DNA of 64,000 nt from JAFLCM01 sp964510955 (GTDB lineage Bacteria; Planctomycetota; Phycisphaerae; Phycisphaerales; UBA1924): contig CAZEDW010000003.1 in assembly GCA_964510955.1 (NCBI GenBank), forward strand, positions 62,001-126,000, written 5' to 3'. The position numbers were made by a program, and so were the translations under genes. A model generated the notes under the pieces. The model was not told the origin of the DNA. It saw only the letters and a list, made by a program, of their open reading frames with translations, and did not search any database. The stretch's first letter is position 1; every line of letters starts with the position of its first letter. Positions 39,985 through 49,285 of the stretch are shown here, one piece after another.

Positions 39985-42471
39985 ATGTCCATCAAATACA
40001 AATCCCGCCTGCTCGCGCACCTGGGGCACGACACCTACTCGCCCGCGCCGCCGGAGCAGATCGCCCGCGACCTGCGGATCCCGGTCAATGATTTTCCCGA
40101 GTTTCTTCAGGCGGTCCGCTCGCTCGCCGACGCCGGCGACATCAACTACGACAAGGAGCACTGCGTCTCGCTGCCCAGGATGGGCGACGAGATCGTGGGC
40201 GTCCTCCGCAAGAACGTCAAAGGTTTCGGCTTCATCGAGCCCCTCAAGGCTACGTCGCACGGCGACCTGTTTGTTCCCCCCGACGCCATGCTCGACGCGC
40301 TCTCGGGCGACACGGTCAAGGCCAAGGTCGTCCGCACCCGCCGCGGCGACGACGGGCGATCGCCATTCACCGGCGTCATCATCGAGGTGATCGAGCGCCG
40401 GCGCACCACGTTCACCGGCGAGCTCCGCAAGCAGGGCGGCCTGTGGCTGGCACACCCCGACGGCAAGGTGCTCACCCAGCCGGTCGTCATCCGCGACGCC
40501 ACCAGCAAGAACGCCCGCGAGGGCGACAAGGTCGCCTTCGAGCTCACCAGCCACCCCGAAGGGAGCCAACTCGCCGAGGGCGTCATCACCAAGGTGCTCG
40601 GCGAAGCGGGCCTGCCCAGCGTCGAGACCGCCGGCGTCATCGAGGCGTACAACCTCCCCGGCGATTTCCCCGAGGCGTGCGTCGAGCAGGCCCGCGTGGC
40701 CTCCGAACGCTTCGACAGCGAGATCAGGGCCGCCGACAAGACCGGCTTCGACCCCGAGCACCGTCTCGACCTTCGCGAACGCTACATCATCACCATCGAC
40801 CCGCCCGACGCCAAGGACTACGACGACGCCATCAGCATCGAGAAGCTCGAGGCCGACCACCCGGAGAACCGCACGGGGCGTCTCTTGTGGCGTCTGGGCG
40901 TCCACATCGCCGACGTCGCCCACTTCATCCCCCCCGGCTCGCCACTCGACGAGGAAGCCAAGGACCGCGCCAACAGCGTCTACCTCCCGCGTCTGGTCAT
41001 CCCGATGCTCCCGGAGAACCTCTCCAACGGCATCTGCTCGCTGCAGGAGGGCGTCCCCCGATACTGCAAGACCGCGTGGATGGATTACGACGAGAACGGC
41101 TCGGTCCGCGCCGAGGGCTTCAGCCAGACGATCATCAAGTCCGCCAAGCGCCTCACCTACATCGAGGCCCAGGCCCTGATCGACGGCAACGAGGAGCTCG
41201 CCAGGCAGCACGCCAAGACCGAGCCGCGCTACACCACCCAACTCCGCGACACGCTGCTGATGATGGACCGCCTCAGCAAGCGCATCCGCGAGCGCCGCCG
41301 GCGCGCCGGCATGATCCACCTCGAACTCCCCGAGGTCGAGCTGGTCTACGACGAGCAGACCGGCAAGGTCGTCGACGCCCAACCCGAGGACCAGTCGTAC
41401 ACCCACACGCTGATCGAGATGTTCATGGTGGAGGCCAACGAAGCCGTGGCCCGCCTGTTCGAGAAGCTCGGCGTCCCCATCCTCCGCCGCATCCACCCTG
41501 AACCAATCCCCGGCGCCTTCGAGGGGCTGGAGGAAGTCGTGAAGGTCGCCGGCTACCGCATCCCCAAGAACCCCACGCGCGAGCAGCTCCAGGCGATGCT
41601 CGACGCCACCGCCGGCACCGCCGCCGCGCCCGCTGTCCACATGGCCGTCCTGCGCACGCTTACCCGCGCCGAATACTCCCCCGCCGATGTCGGCCACTTC
41701 GCCCTCGCCAGCGAGGCCTACTCCCACTTCACCAGCCCCATCCGCCGCTACCCGGACCTGACGGCCCACCGAGCGCTCGCTGAATACCTCGCTCACACCA
41801 AGAACGGCACCCTCCGCCCCAAGTGGGACGACGACAAGGCCTGGACGCGCCTGGGCAAGGACCTGTCCGAGAGCCCCATGTGCCCGCCGCAGCACGACCT
41901 CATGCTGATCGGCCAGAACTGCAACTACCGCGAGGAGAACGCGCAGGAAGCCGAGCGCGAGCTGCGCCAGTACCTGGTCCTTCAACTCATGGAAGAGAAG
42001 ATCGGCGAGAGTTTCCCGGCGCTCGTCACCGGCGTCACCGGCGCCGGCGTCTTCGTGCGTCTGGACAAGTTCCTCGCCGAGGGGCTGATCAAGACCGAAG
42101 ACCTCCCGGCGCCCGGCGGTTCCGGCGGCGGCCCCGGCGGGAAGCGAGCCGTCTGGCAGCACGACCGTCGCTCCGGCGCCATGGTCGAGCGCAACAGCGG
42201 GCGCTCGTTCTCGATGGGCGACCGCGTCGATGTGACCATCATCAACGTTGACCTCGCCCGCCGCCGCATGGAGTTGATGGTCACTGACCCGGAGCGCCGC
42301 ATGGCCGGCAAGAGCAAGCAGCTCGCCAGCGCCCTGCGCATCGGTGAGTTCGAAGACGAGCCGCAGCTCGGCGGCCTGACCGGCGCCGACAAGCGGGCCG
42401 CCCGCAGCAAGAGCCGCGAGCGCAACAAGCAGGATTTCAGGCAGGACCGCAAGAAGAAGGGCAAGTGGTAA
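39985..42471 (+). CDS. rnr: Ribonuclease R
   Basis: RNase R is a processive 3'-5' exoribonuclease that degrades structured RNA. Domains in order: a winged-helix start (SPAPPEQIARDLRIPVNDFP), a cold-shock domain (GVLRKNVKGFGFIEPLK), the RNB catalytic domain with IDPPDAKDYDDAISIEKL (metal-binding Asp cluster) and SEAYSHFTSPIRRYPDL, an S1 domain split by a Gly-rich insert (FPALVTGVTGAGVFVRLDKF ... GGSGGGPGGKRA), and a basic tail. The 828-residue length is normal. No Shine-Dalgarno is visible: the leader directly before the ATG is the GGCATNA array. It probably shares a transcript with dxr. Confidence 0.96.
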   Translation: MSIKYKSRLLAHLGHDTYSPAPPEQIARDLRIPVNDFPEFLQAVRSLADAGDINYDKEHCVSLPRMGDEIVGVLRKNVKGFGFIEPLKATSHGDLFVPPDAMLDALSGDTVKAKVVRTRRGDDGRSPFTGVIIEVIERRRTTFTGELRKQGGLWLAHPDGKVLTQPVVIRDATSKNAREGDKVAFELTSHPEGSQLAEGVITKVLGEAGLPSVETAGVIEAYNLPGDFPEACVEQARVASERFDSEIRAADKTGFDPEHRLDLRERYIITIDPPDAKDYDDAISIEKLEADHPENRTGRLLWRLGVHIADVAHFIPPGSPLDEEAKDRANSVYLPRLVIPMLPENLSNGICSLQEGVPRYCKTAWMDYDENGSVRAEGFSQTIIKSAKRLTYIEAQALIDGNEELARQHAKTEPRYTTQLRDTLLMMDRLSKRIRERRRRAGMIHLELPEVELVYDEQTGKVVDAQPEDQSYTHTLIEMFMVEANEAVARLFEKLGVPILRRIHPEPIPGAFEGLEEVVKVAGYRIPKNPTREQLQAMLDATAGTAAAPAVHMAVLRTLTRAEYSPADVGHFALASEAYSHFTSPIRRYPDLTAHRALAEYLAHTKNGTLRPKWDDDKAWTRLGKDLSESPMCPPQHDLMLIGQNCNYREENAQEAERELRQYLVLQLMEEKIGESFPALVTGVTGAGVFVRLDKFLAEGLIKTEDLPAPGGSGGGPGGKRAVWQHDRRSGAMVERNSGRSFSMGDRVDVTIINVDLARRRMELMVTDPERRMAGKSKQLASALRIGEFEDEPQLGGLTGADKRAARSKSRERNKQDFRQDRKKKGKW

Positions 42472-42517
42472 GCGGTCAACTCCGTTCAACGGCTCGCCCG
42501 CCGACGAGCAACCGCCG

Positions 42518-43438
42518 CTACTTCGGCGCCGACTCCGGCGCCCCAAGACTCACTTTCACCTGCCGCCCAGTCGGCAACCCATCAGGATTCGGCACGCGCA
42601 CCCGGACCAGGCGGGTGTCGCTCCGGGGATCGCCGACCGCCGCCACGTGCGCGATCACGCCCTGAACCGGGGGTGAGGCGGTCAGCGGCCCGAGGCGCAC
42701 CCACGCGGGCTGACCCGCTTTCAGCGTCAGCGTCTCACCGGTCGGCGGGTTGATATCCACGTGAACCTCCCCGGCCCACACCACCCGCACCACGGGCTTG
42801 CCTTGTTCGACCGTTTCGCCCGGCTGCGCCGCCACGTCGTCCACGGTCCCGTCGATCGGCGAGACCAGCCGGTACCGCGCGTGGGTCGCCTCGGCCTGCT
42901 TCAGCAGCAGCGCCGACTCCTGCTGATCGTGCTTGGCTTTCTCAAATCCCAGGCGTGCGAGCTCGGCCTTCAATGCCGCGCGGTCCGCCTCGAACTGGCC
43001 CGCCGAGCCTTTGGAGAGCGCCTCCTTCACAAGCCCCTCCTCCACCTGGGCCAGCCTCCACTGCTTCTCGGCGGCCTCGGCATCAATCGCCGACTCCGCC
43101 CTCGCCCGGTAGACCTCCACCTGCGCCGCCCCCGCGTCGTCCTCAAGCTCCACCAGCGTGGCCCCGGCCTTCACCGTGTCGCCCGCCTTCACCATCACGC
43201 CCCGCACCGGCGCGCTGACCGCGAACGCCAGGCGCACGTCCTTGTCCGCGAACACCACCCCGTCGTACTCGCCCCCGGCGGCCTGCGACGCGAGCACAAG
43301 CAGCAGCAGCACGCCCGCACCGGCCCAACGACGGCGGACTGTCCCTCTCTGCACATGGTGATCCGGCAGCCGACCCTCAGGGGCGCACTCAAAGTCACGG
43401 TTTGGCAATGTTGTTCGGGGGGTTTCGGTTAATCGCAT
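42518..43438 (-). CDS. HlyD/RND-type periplasmic adaptor protein
   Basis: The ATG at 43438 leads to an N-terminal basic region and a signal or anchor helix (AGAGVLLLLVLASQAAGG). A biotinyl-lipoyl-like half motif follows (VSAPVRGVMVKAGDTVKAGA), then a helical hairpin of about 70 residues and the second half motif (YRLVSPIDGTVDDVAAQPGE). The barrel-sandwich and beta-barrel arrangement is that of membrane-fusion proteins that bridge inner-membrane pumps and outer-membrane channels. No pump or TolC gene is next to it. It is divergent, 73 bases away, from a second HlyD protein (43512) and an M50/HlyD protein, which suggests a shared export function. Confidence 0.85.
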   Translation of the reverse strand: MRLTETPRTTLPNRDFECAPEGRLPDHHVQRGTVRRRWAGAGVLLLLVLASQAAGGEYDGVVFADKDVRLAFAVSAPVRGVMVKAGDTVKAGATLVELEDDAGAAQVEVYRARAESAIDAEAAEKQWRLAQVEEGLVKEALSKGSAGQFEADRAALKAELARLGFEKAKHDQQESALLLKQAEATHARYRLVSPIDGTVDDVAAQPGETVEQGKPVVRVVWAGEVHVDINPPTGETLTLKAGQPAWVRLGPLTASPPVQGVIAHVAAVGDPRSDTRLVRVRVPNPDGLPTGRQVKVSLGAPESAPK

Positions 43439-43486
43439 GGTGAGACGCCTCTGCTACCAACCATGATCCTACAGGTGATACCCTTC

Positions 43487-43505
43487 GCGGGCCTGACCGG
43501 CCCGC
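43487..43505. promoter_or_regulatory. Hairpin covering the ribosome-binding position of the GAF-HlyD gene
   Basis: GCGGGCC/GGCCCGC arms with loop TGACC end six bases before the ATG at 43512, where a Shine-Dalgarno would lie. The arms match those at 37203-37220. Confidence 0.4.
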
Positions 43506-43511
43506 GGCCCG

Positions 43512-45416
43512 ATGAACCCCTCCGCTCCAACCCGCCACGCCCACGCGCACGCCGCGGGCGGTCCCACCCTGGCCCGCTTCGAGGGCGCGGGCGACGCCTA
43601 CGCGCGAGAAATCCTGGCGGGGATCCTGCGCGTGTCCGGCGCGTCGGCGGGTTTCCTGATCGCCGTTACCGGCGAATCGTCGCTGGAGATCATCGCGGCC
43701 TCGCCGAGGGAAGCCGAGGCCGGCGCCCCCGCGTGGCTCTCGGCGACGGCCCCGGCCATCAAGGCCGCCGCCGGCGCCGGCAACGCCGCCGCCGGCGCGA
43801 TCGATGACTCCCGTGCCATCATCGTCATCCCCAGCCCCTCGCTCGGCGCGCTGGGCGTGCGTTCCGCCGCGGCGGTCTTCGTGATCGACTCGGTAGACCC
43901 CGTCGAGGTCGACGCCGCCCGCGACCGCCTCGAGGTCGCCTCGGCCCTCATCGCACTCCTGGGGCTCCGGGTCGAGCTTCAGCAGCAGCAGGCGCGGGCC
44001 GACGCGCTGCGCGACGCCGCGGAGGTGGTCGGGGTCATGAACACCCACCGGCACTTCCGCGGAGCGGCGATGGCGCTGGTCAATGAGATCGCCGCCCGCC
44101 TCGGCGCCGAGCGTGTTTCGCTTGGCCTGGTGCGCGGCGCCTACACCCGGCTCGAAGCCGTGAGCCACAGCGAGCGTTTTGTCCGCGCCGGCGCCCTGGT
44201 GCTTGACATCGAGTCGGCGATGGAGGAGTGTGTGGACCAGGACTCGGAAATCGCTTTCCCTCAAGGCGACTCCGAATCCGTCATCGCTCGTCAGACCGGC
44301 GAACTGGCCCGCAAGCACGGCGCGGCGGGCGTCCTGGTCCTCCCTCTTCGCCTCGCCCAGCCCATCGACCCGGACTCACCCGGTGCAGGCGACCCGGTCG
44401 GGGCGATGGTCATTGAACTCCCCGCTGGTCGGGCCGCGGACGACACTGCCCGGGGCTGGCTGCGGCTGGCGCTCGACCTGGCAGCCCCGCGACTGGCCGA
44501 GTTGAACGAGCGCGACGCCTGGCTGGGACGCCGGATAGCCTTGCGGACAGCCCGCTGGGCACGCTCGGGGCTTTCGCCCCGACACGCCGGGCTCAAGCTC
44601 GTGGCGGCGCTCGCCGGACTATTCCTGGTTGCCTCGCTCGTGCTGCGAACCGACCGGACCTCTGCGGGCTCTTTCATGATTGAGGCGTCCCAGCGCCGCG
44701 TGGTGCCCGCACCCTTCGATGGCTATCTCAAGACCGTCAGCGTCAAGGCGGGCGATCGGGCCGAGGCGGGCCGAACGGTGCTGGGCGAGCTCGACGTCTC
44801 CGAGCTGAAGCTGAGGCTGGCCGAGGCGCGGGCCCAGGAGCGGTCGTCGCGCAAGCAGGCCGAGGCCGCCCGCGGCTCGGGCACCGGGGCGCCCGGTTCC
44901 GGCGCGGGGGCGATGGCCGACGCCCAGGTCGCGCTGGCGGCGGCGGACGAGGCCGCGGCCCGCGCCGAACTGCTCGAGTCTCAGATCGCCCGCGCCGTGC
45001 TGCTGGCGCCCATCGACGGCGTGGTGGTCGGGGCGCCAGCCGAAAAGCTCGCCGGCGCACCGGCGCGCCTGGGCGAGGCGCTCTTCGAGGTCGCCGATCC
45101 GGCGAGTTGCCGGGTGGAGATCGCCGTCCCCGATTCCCAGATCGCCGGCGTCGGCCCCGGGCAGACGGGCGAGCTGGCCGCGGCGGGCTTCCCCGAGCAG
45201 CGACTGGGGTTTACCGTGGAATCCGTGGCCCCCGCCTCGGAGGTCGTCGCCGGCCACAACGTCTTCAAGGTCCGAGCCAGTCTGAAAGACTCACCCCCGG
45301 CGTGGCTGCGCCCCGGAATGGAAGGCGCGGCCCGAGTCACCACCGGACGCGCCTCGTACCTCAGCGTCTGGACCCGCGACGCCGTCAACTGGCTGAGGAT
45401 GCGCCTGTGGCTGTAA
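43512..45416 (+). CDS. GAF-domain membrane protein with HlyD-type adaptor domain
   Basis: The 634-residue protein has an N-terminal region resembling tandem GAF domains (ILAGILRVSGASAGFLIAVT; ALVNEIAARLGAERVSLGLV ... GAAGVLVLPLRL). A single membrane helix lies near residue 365 (LKLVAALAGLFLVASLVL), followed by a periplasmic HlyD part (RRVVPAPFDGYLKTVSVKAG; RAVLLAPIDGVVVGAPAEKL) and a beta-barrel. So a cytoplasmic sensory module is joined to a periplasmic adaptor. The last bases overlap the GTG of the next gene. It presumably forms a complex with the M50 protein. The ligand sensed by the GAF part is unknown. Confidence 0.87.
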   Translation: MNPSAPTRHAHAHAAGGPTLARFEGAGDAYAREILAGILRVSGASAGFLIAVTGESSLEIIAASPREAEAGAPAWLSATAPAIKAAAGAGNAAAGAIDDSRAIIVIPSPSLGALGVRSAAAVFVIDSVDPVEVDAARDRLEVASALIALLGLRVELQQQQARADALRDAAEVVGVMNTHRHFRGAAMALVNEIAARLGAERVSLGLVRGAYTRLEAVSHSERFVRAGALVLDIESAMEECVDQDSEIAFPQGDSESVIARQTGELARKHGAAGVLVLPLRLAQPIDPDSPGAGDPVGAMVIELPAGRAADDTARGWLRLALDLAAPRLAELNERDAWLGRRIALRTARWARSGLSPRHAGLKLVAALAGLFLVASLVLRTDRTSAGSFMIEASQRRVVPAPFDGYLKTVSVKAGDRAEAGRTVLGELDVSELKLRLAEARAQERSSRKQAEAARGSGTGAPGSGAGAMADAQVALAAADEAAARAELLESQIARAVLLAPIDGVVVGAPAEKLAGAPARLGEALFEVADPASCRVEIAVPDSQIAGVGPGQTGELAAAGFPEQRLGFTVESVAPASEVVAGHNVFKVRASLKDSPPAWLRPGMEGAARVTTGRASYLSVWTRDAVNWLRMRLWL

Positions 45417-47677
45417 CCGGTGCTTTCACCCCGCTCGCCGGCCCGCGCCGTCCCACGTTCTCTGAGTCCTGGCACCGCGTCGGGCCCCTGCGGCCTCGAC
45501 TCCGCGTGGGCATCGCCGCGTACCGCCAGCGGTTCCGCGGCCAGACATGGCACGTCCTGGAAGACCCGCTGGGGGGAGGCTCCGCGGGACGCTCCGGCGG
45601 CGCTCCCGGTGCATCGGGATTCTTCCGTCTCAACGACTCGGCCTGGCGCTTCGTCGCCCTGCTCGACGGACGGCGCACCGTGTCGGAGGCGTGGAAGATC
45701 GCCTGCGAGTCTCTCGGCGACGATGCGCCGACCCAACCCGAGGCCGTCACGCTGTTGGGACAGCTCGGCGCCTCCAACCTGCTGCAGGGCGACGTCCCCC
45801 AGGACACGCAGGCTCTGTTCCAGCGCTACCGCAAGCGCACATCGCGTGAGACTCGCGCCACGCTCTCCAGCGTGCTGTCGATCAGGCTGCCGCTGTTTGA
45901 CCCTGACCGCTTCCTGACCGCGATCACCCCGATCGCCGGACCGGCATTCACGTGGGCGGGTGCCGCGGTGTGGCTCGTGCTGCTGACTTTCGGTCTTGCC
46001 CACCTGACCGGACGCTGGGACGAGCTTCTTTCGGGCGCCGGCAGCGTACTGGGACCCGCAAACCTTCCCTGGCTCGGCGCGGTGTTTGTCGCCTGCAAGC
46101 TGGTTCACGAGCTGGGCCATGGCGTGGCCTGCAAATGGTTCGCAAAGCGGCAAGGACTGGCGGGAGAAGTGCACGCCCTCGGCGTCATGCTGTTGGTGGG
46201 AATGCCGGCGCCCTATGTCGACGCCACCAGCGCCTGGGCCCTGCGCTCGCCGTGGCAGCGGGCGGCCGTTGGCGCCGCGGGGATGTACGCCGAGCTGGCC
46301 CTTGCCTCGCTCGCGGCGATCGTCTGGGCCCGCACCGCCGAGGGCTCGCTGACCCACGCGCTGTGCTACAACGCCGTCTTCGTGGCCGGGGTCTCGACGA
46401 TCATCTTCAACGCCAACCCGCTGCTGAAGTACGACGGGTACTACATCCTCAGCGACCTCGCCGGCGCGCCGAACCTGGCCCAGCGCGCGCGCGAACAGGC
46501 CTTTCACCTGGTGCGCTCGATCGCCTGGGGCGACCGCCAGTCGGTGTCGCCCGCCGCGTCAACGCGTGAGGGCGCGTGGCTGCTCGTGTACTTCGCCGGC
46601 TCGACGGCCTACCGCCTCATGGTGTTCGCGGGGATCGCGCTGTTCATCATGGGGCAGTGGTTCGTGCTGGGTGTCGCCATCGGTGCGGCGATGATCTTCG
46701 GGATGCTCGTCGCGCCCGCGGCGCGGCTCGTCTCCTACCTCAGCGCCAGCCCGGCGCTGAGCCGCAACCGCTCGCGGGCCGTGCTGACGACGCTCGGGAC
46801 GATGACACTCGCGGTCGGCGTCGTCACCCTTGTCCCCGTGCCCGAGCGGCTGCGCCTGCCCGGCGTGGTTGAGGCGGCACGGACCGCCGACGTCTTCGCG
46901 CCCGAAGACGGCTTCCTGAGGTCGCTGCTCGCCGAGGGGAAGGCAGCGGAAGCGACCGAGCTGTTCGTCCTGGAGAACCCAGAGCTTTCATCCCAGGCGG
47001 CGCAGGCGCGGGCCCGCCTCGCCGGCGCCGCGGCCCAGCGCCGGCGCGCCGTGGCGGACGACCCGACAATGGCCCGCCTCGCCGACGAAAAGTCCGCTCT
47101 GCTCAAGGCCGCCGCCGACGAAGCCGCCCTCCGCCTGGAGCGCCTCCGCGTCCGAGCCCCGTTCGCGGGCGTGTGGGCGTGCAGATCGGCCGGTGCCGGC
47201 CCGATGGTCGGCTCTTTTTTTCGGCGCGGCGAGCGCATCGGCACGCTCGTGCAACCCCAGCCGGTCCATGTCGTCGCCGTCGCCGATCAGGCCGCGTCCA
47301 CCCGCGTTACCTCTCTGGGCGCTGGCATCACCGGGGCCGGCGCGTCGGCGAGGTGCGTCGGCGAACCGGGCAGGCTCATCCCGGTGCAACTGCGGCCGCC
47401 CGCGCCGGCGGGGACGGCGGAGCTGCCGCACCCAGCGCTCGCCGACGAAGCGGGCGGGCCTATCCGCACCGCGTCAGGCTCTTCAGATGCGCCCCCGCGC
47501 CCACGCGAAGGCGTCTTCACGCTGCGGGCCGACCCGCTCGATCCATCGCTCGCCGACCACCTGCTCCCCGGTGAGCGCGTGGCGCTCCGTATCGACCTCC
47601 CGCCCTCAACCCTTGCTTCGCAGTGGACCCGATCGCTCCGCCAGACATTCCAGCAGCGGTTCGGCGTCGGGTGGTAG
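45407..47677 (+). CDS. PqqD-like/M50 zinc protease/HlyD fusion membrane protein
   Basis: The GTG at 45407 (GAGGAT upstream) overlaps the previous stop by ten bases and gives 756 residues. Order: a PqqD-like winged domain (about 70-130; FFRLNDSAWRFVALLDGRRT), membrane helices, the M50 site-2-protease motif KLVHELGHGVACKWF (His234-Glu-x-x-His238) with its partner NPLLKYDGYY (337-346), more helices, then a HlyD-like part (ADVFAPEDGFLRSLLAEGKA; VRAPFAGVWACRS). This matches 'putative peptide zinc metalloprotease' proteins, some of which sit in RiPP peptide clusters. Together with the GAF-HlyD protein it may process and export a peptide; that is inference. No precursor gene is recognised nearby. 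Confidence 0.88.
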   Translation: MAVTGAFTPLAGPRRPTFSESWHRVGPLRPRLRVGIAAYRQRFRGQTWHVLEDPLGGGSAGRSGGAPGASGFFRLNDSAWRFVALLDGRRTVSEAWKIACESLGDDAPTQPEAVTLLGQLGASNLLQGDVPQDTQALFQRYRKRTSRETRATLSSVLSIRLPLFDPDRFLTAITPIAGPAFTWAGAAVWLVLLTFGLAHLTGRWDELLSGAGSVLGPANLPWLGAVFVACKLVHELGHGVACKWFAKRQGLAGEVHALGVMLLVGMPAPYVDATSAWALRSPWQRAAVGAAGMYAELALASLAAIVWARTAEGSLTHALCYNAVFVAGVSTIIFNANPLLKYDGYYILSDLAGAPNLAQRAREQAFHLVRSIAWGDRQSVSPAASTREGAWLLVYFAGSTAYRLMVFAGIALFIMGQWFVLGVAIGAAMIFGMLVAPAARLVSYLSASPALSRNRSRAVLTTLGTMTLAVGVVTLVPVPERLRLPGVVEAARTADVFAPEDGFLRSLLAEGKAAEATELFVLENPELSSQAAQARARLAGAAAQRRRAVADDPTMARLADEKSALLKAAADEAALRLERLRVRAPFAGVWACRSAGAGPMVGSFFRRGERIGTLVQPQPVHVVAVADQAASTRVTSLGAGITGAGASARCVGEPGRLIPVQLRPPAPAGTAELPHPALADEAGGPIRTASGSSDAPPRPREGVFTLRADPLDPSLADHLLPGERVALRIDLPPSTLASQWTRSLRQTFQQRFGVGW

Positions 47678-47688
47678 CCGGTTCTCCC

Positions 47689-48711
47689 TCACCACTCCCA
47701 CCCCGCCGGCACCCACTCGAACCCCTCGCCCTGCTTCCGCACGTGCCCCAGGCCCGGGAACGGCAGGTGATAGGTCAGCACAAGAGCGCGGTCGGTCGCC
47801 GCGCGATCGAGGATTCGCTTGCGGGTGGCGACGCCCTTGTCCGCGTCGGCGTCAAAGCGCAGGTGCCACTCTGGGTGACGGAAGCTCAGGCAATGGTGAT
47901 GCACACAGTCCACCACCATCAGAATCTCGCGCCCGCCGCCTGAGAGGTGCACCATCTGGTGCCCGGGGGTGTGGCCCGGTGCCGGCTCCACGTTGACGCC
48001 CGGGGCGACTTCCTTTGCACCGTCGAGCAGCTCGAGCTTTCCCTTGAGCTTGTCGGCAGCGCCCGCCGCCCCCTTGATCATCCCGGAACGCATCTCAACG
48101 TCGAGCCTGGAGCGCGACAGGTCCGGAGCCGGCCCGGTCCAGAACTCGTGCTCGCTCTTCTGCATGAAGTACCGGGCGTTGGGGAACGCGAGCGATCCGT
48201 CCGCGGCCGTCAGCCCGCCGTAGTGGTCGCCGTGCAGGTGCGACACGATCACGCCGGTGACCTGCTCGGGCTTGACGCCGAGGTTGGCCATGTGGGCCGC
48301 GAGCCTGCCGGCGGTGGCGCTCTTGGGCCCGTTGCCCGCGTCGATCAGGATCACCTCCTTGCCCGTGCGGATGAGCGGCACGTTGAACGCCACCGTCACC
48401 GTGTCGGCGGGCAGGAAGTCAGACTCCAGCGCCCGGCCGACGTTCGCGGGGTCGGTGTTGGACCCGAAGATCGGGTATGCGGGGAACGCGCCGTTCCCGT
48501 CGCCGACGATGCTGAGCTCAAGTTCGCCCAGCCTGACGCTGTACGAGCCCGCGGCGTTCTGCAGCGTCGCCGGCGCTCCCGCCCCGCCACCCTGACGGGC
48601 CTGGGCAGACCGCGAGAGCGCCCCGATCAGCCCCGCGCCGCCCAGGGCCCCCAGCGCGGCGAGCGTTTGACGGCGTGAAATCCCCGGCCCGGCTTGCTCT
48701 GGCAGGTACAT
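47689..48711 (-). CDS. Exported MBL-fold metallohydrolase with Tat-like signal
   Basis: AGGAG lies seven bases before the ATG at 48711. The N-terminus ISRRQTLAALGALGGAGLIG has a twin-arginine and a hydrophobic stretch, so Tat export is likely. The metallo-beta-lactamase fold shows the metal motif VIVSHLHGDHYGGL (HxHxDH), with further ligand His in PAPGHTPGHQMVHL and VVDCVHHHCLSF, and a late His in LVLTYHLPFPG. The family includes lactonases, glyoxalase-II-like and aryl-sulfatase-type enzymes; the substrate is not predictable here. The length of 340 residues is typical for AHL-lactonase-like exported members. It is convergent with the M50 gene, only 11 bases between stops. Confidence 0.92.
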   Translation of the reverse strand: MYLPEQAGPGISRRQTLAALGALGGAGLIGALSRSAQARQGGGAGAPATLQNAAGSYSVRLGELELSIVGDGNGAFPAYPIFGSNTDPANVGRALESDFLPADTVTVAFNVPLIRTGKEVILIDAGNGPKSATAGRLAAHMANLGVKPEQVTGVIVSHLHGDHYGGLTAADGSLAFPNARYFMQKSEHEFWTGPAPDLSRSRLDVEMRSGMIKGAAGAADKLKGKLELLDGAKEVAPGVNVEPAPGHTPGHQMVHLSGGGREILMVVDCVHHHCLSFRHPEWHLRFDADADKGVATRKRILDRAATDRALVLTYHLPFPGLGHVRKQGEGFEWVPAGWEW

Positions 48712-48836
48712 GGCATTGCTCCTGATCTGGTTCTACGACGATAGCCCCCGCACCCGTGCGGCACCAGTCAAAAACGCAACCGCCCGCGGCGACACATGCG
48801 GCGCAGGCGGGGTGGACCCGGGGTCGGGCCGACGGG

Positions 48837-49103
48837 TTACTTCTTGTTGGCGTAGTAGTCCGCGTTGATCTGGATGTACTTGTGCCACTCGGCCGGCACG
48901 TTGTCCTGCGGGAAGATCGCCTTCACCGGGCACTCGTCCACGCACAGGCCGCAGTCGATGCAGGTGTTGGCGTCGATGTAGAGCTGGGTGGCGCCGCCGA
49001 AGTCCGGCTCGTCCTTCTTGGGATGGATGCAATCCACCGGACAGACGTCGCAGCAGGCGGTTTGCTTGGTGCCGATGCAGGGTTCGGTGATGACGTGTGC
49101 CAT
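48837..49103 (-). CDS. fdxA: FdxA-type ferredoxin
   Basis: The 88-residue electron carrier has two iron-sulfur sites. The N-terminal cysteines are Cys9, Cys17/18, Cys21 and Cys25 (VITEPCIGTKQTACCDVCPV), and the C-terminal 4Fe-4S cluster is CIDCGLCVDECPVKAIF. The first site has the seven-iron (3Fe-4S/4Fe-4S) FdxA pattern C-x7-C-x3-C-x3-CP; the double Cys17-Cys18 leaves open which cluster forms. The ending after QINADYYANKK is short, lacking the Azotobacter-type tail. It lies 182 bases downstream of the ferredoxin-NADP reductase on the same strand, a natural partner. Confidence 0.95.
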   Translation of the reverse strand: MAHVITEPCIGTKQTACCDVCPVDCIHPKKDEPDFGGATQLYIDANTCIDCGLCVDECPVKAIFPQDNVPAEWHKYIQINADYYANKK

Positions 49104-49250
49104 GGGGTGTCGCGTTCCTGGATTCTGGAGAACTCACCGCGGAGACGCGGCGTTCGCTGAAGGTACTCGGGGGGCGGATCGTCTGGGCGACGCGGACGGA
49201 GAATATCGGCCTGAGGGGGCTGGGACAATACTGCGGAATGAACCACGGGA

Positions 49251-49272
49251 GCGCCGGCTCGCGGGCCGGCGC
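49251..49272 (-). terminator. Hairpin after the ferredoxin-NADP reductase gene
   Basis: GCGCCGGC/GCCGGCGC, an 8-bp perfect stem 14 bases past the reductase stop. There is no U-tract, so confidence is modest. Confidence 0.45.
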
Positions 49273-49285
49273 TTCGGGGTCAGAA

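Noticed and set aside
38533..42546. Open frame of 1337 codons antisense to dxr and rnr
   Set aside because: High-GC third positions suppress stops on the opposite strand. The predicted protein is Leu/Val/Asp/Arg/Gly repetitive and matches nothing, while the plus strand encodes full Dxr and RNase R.
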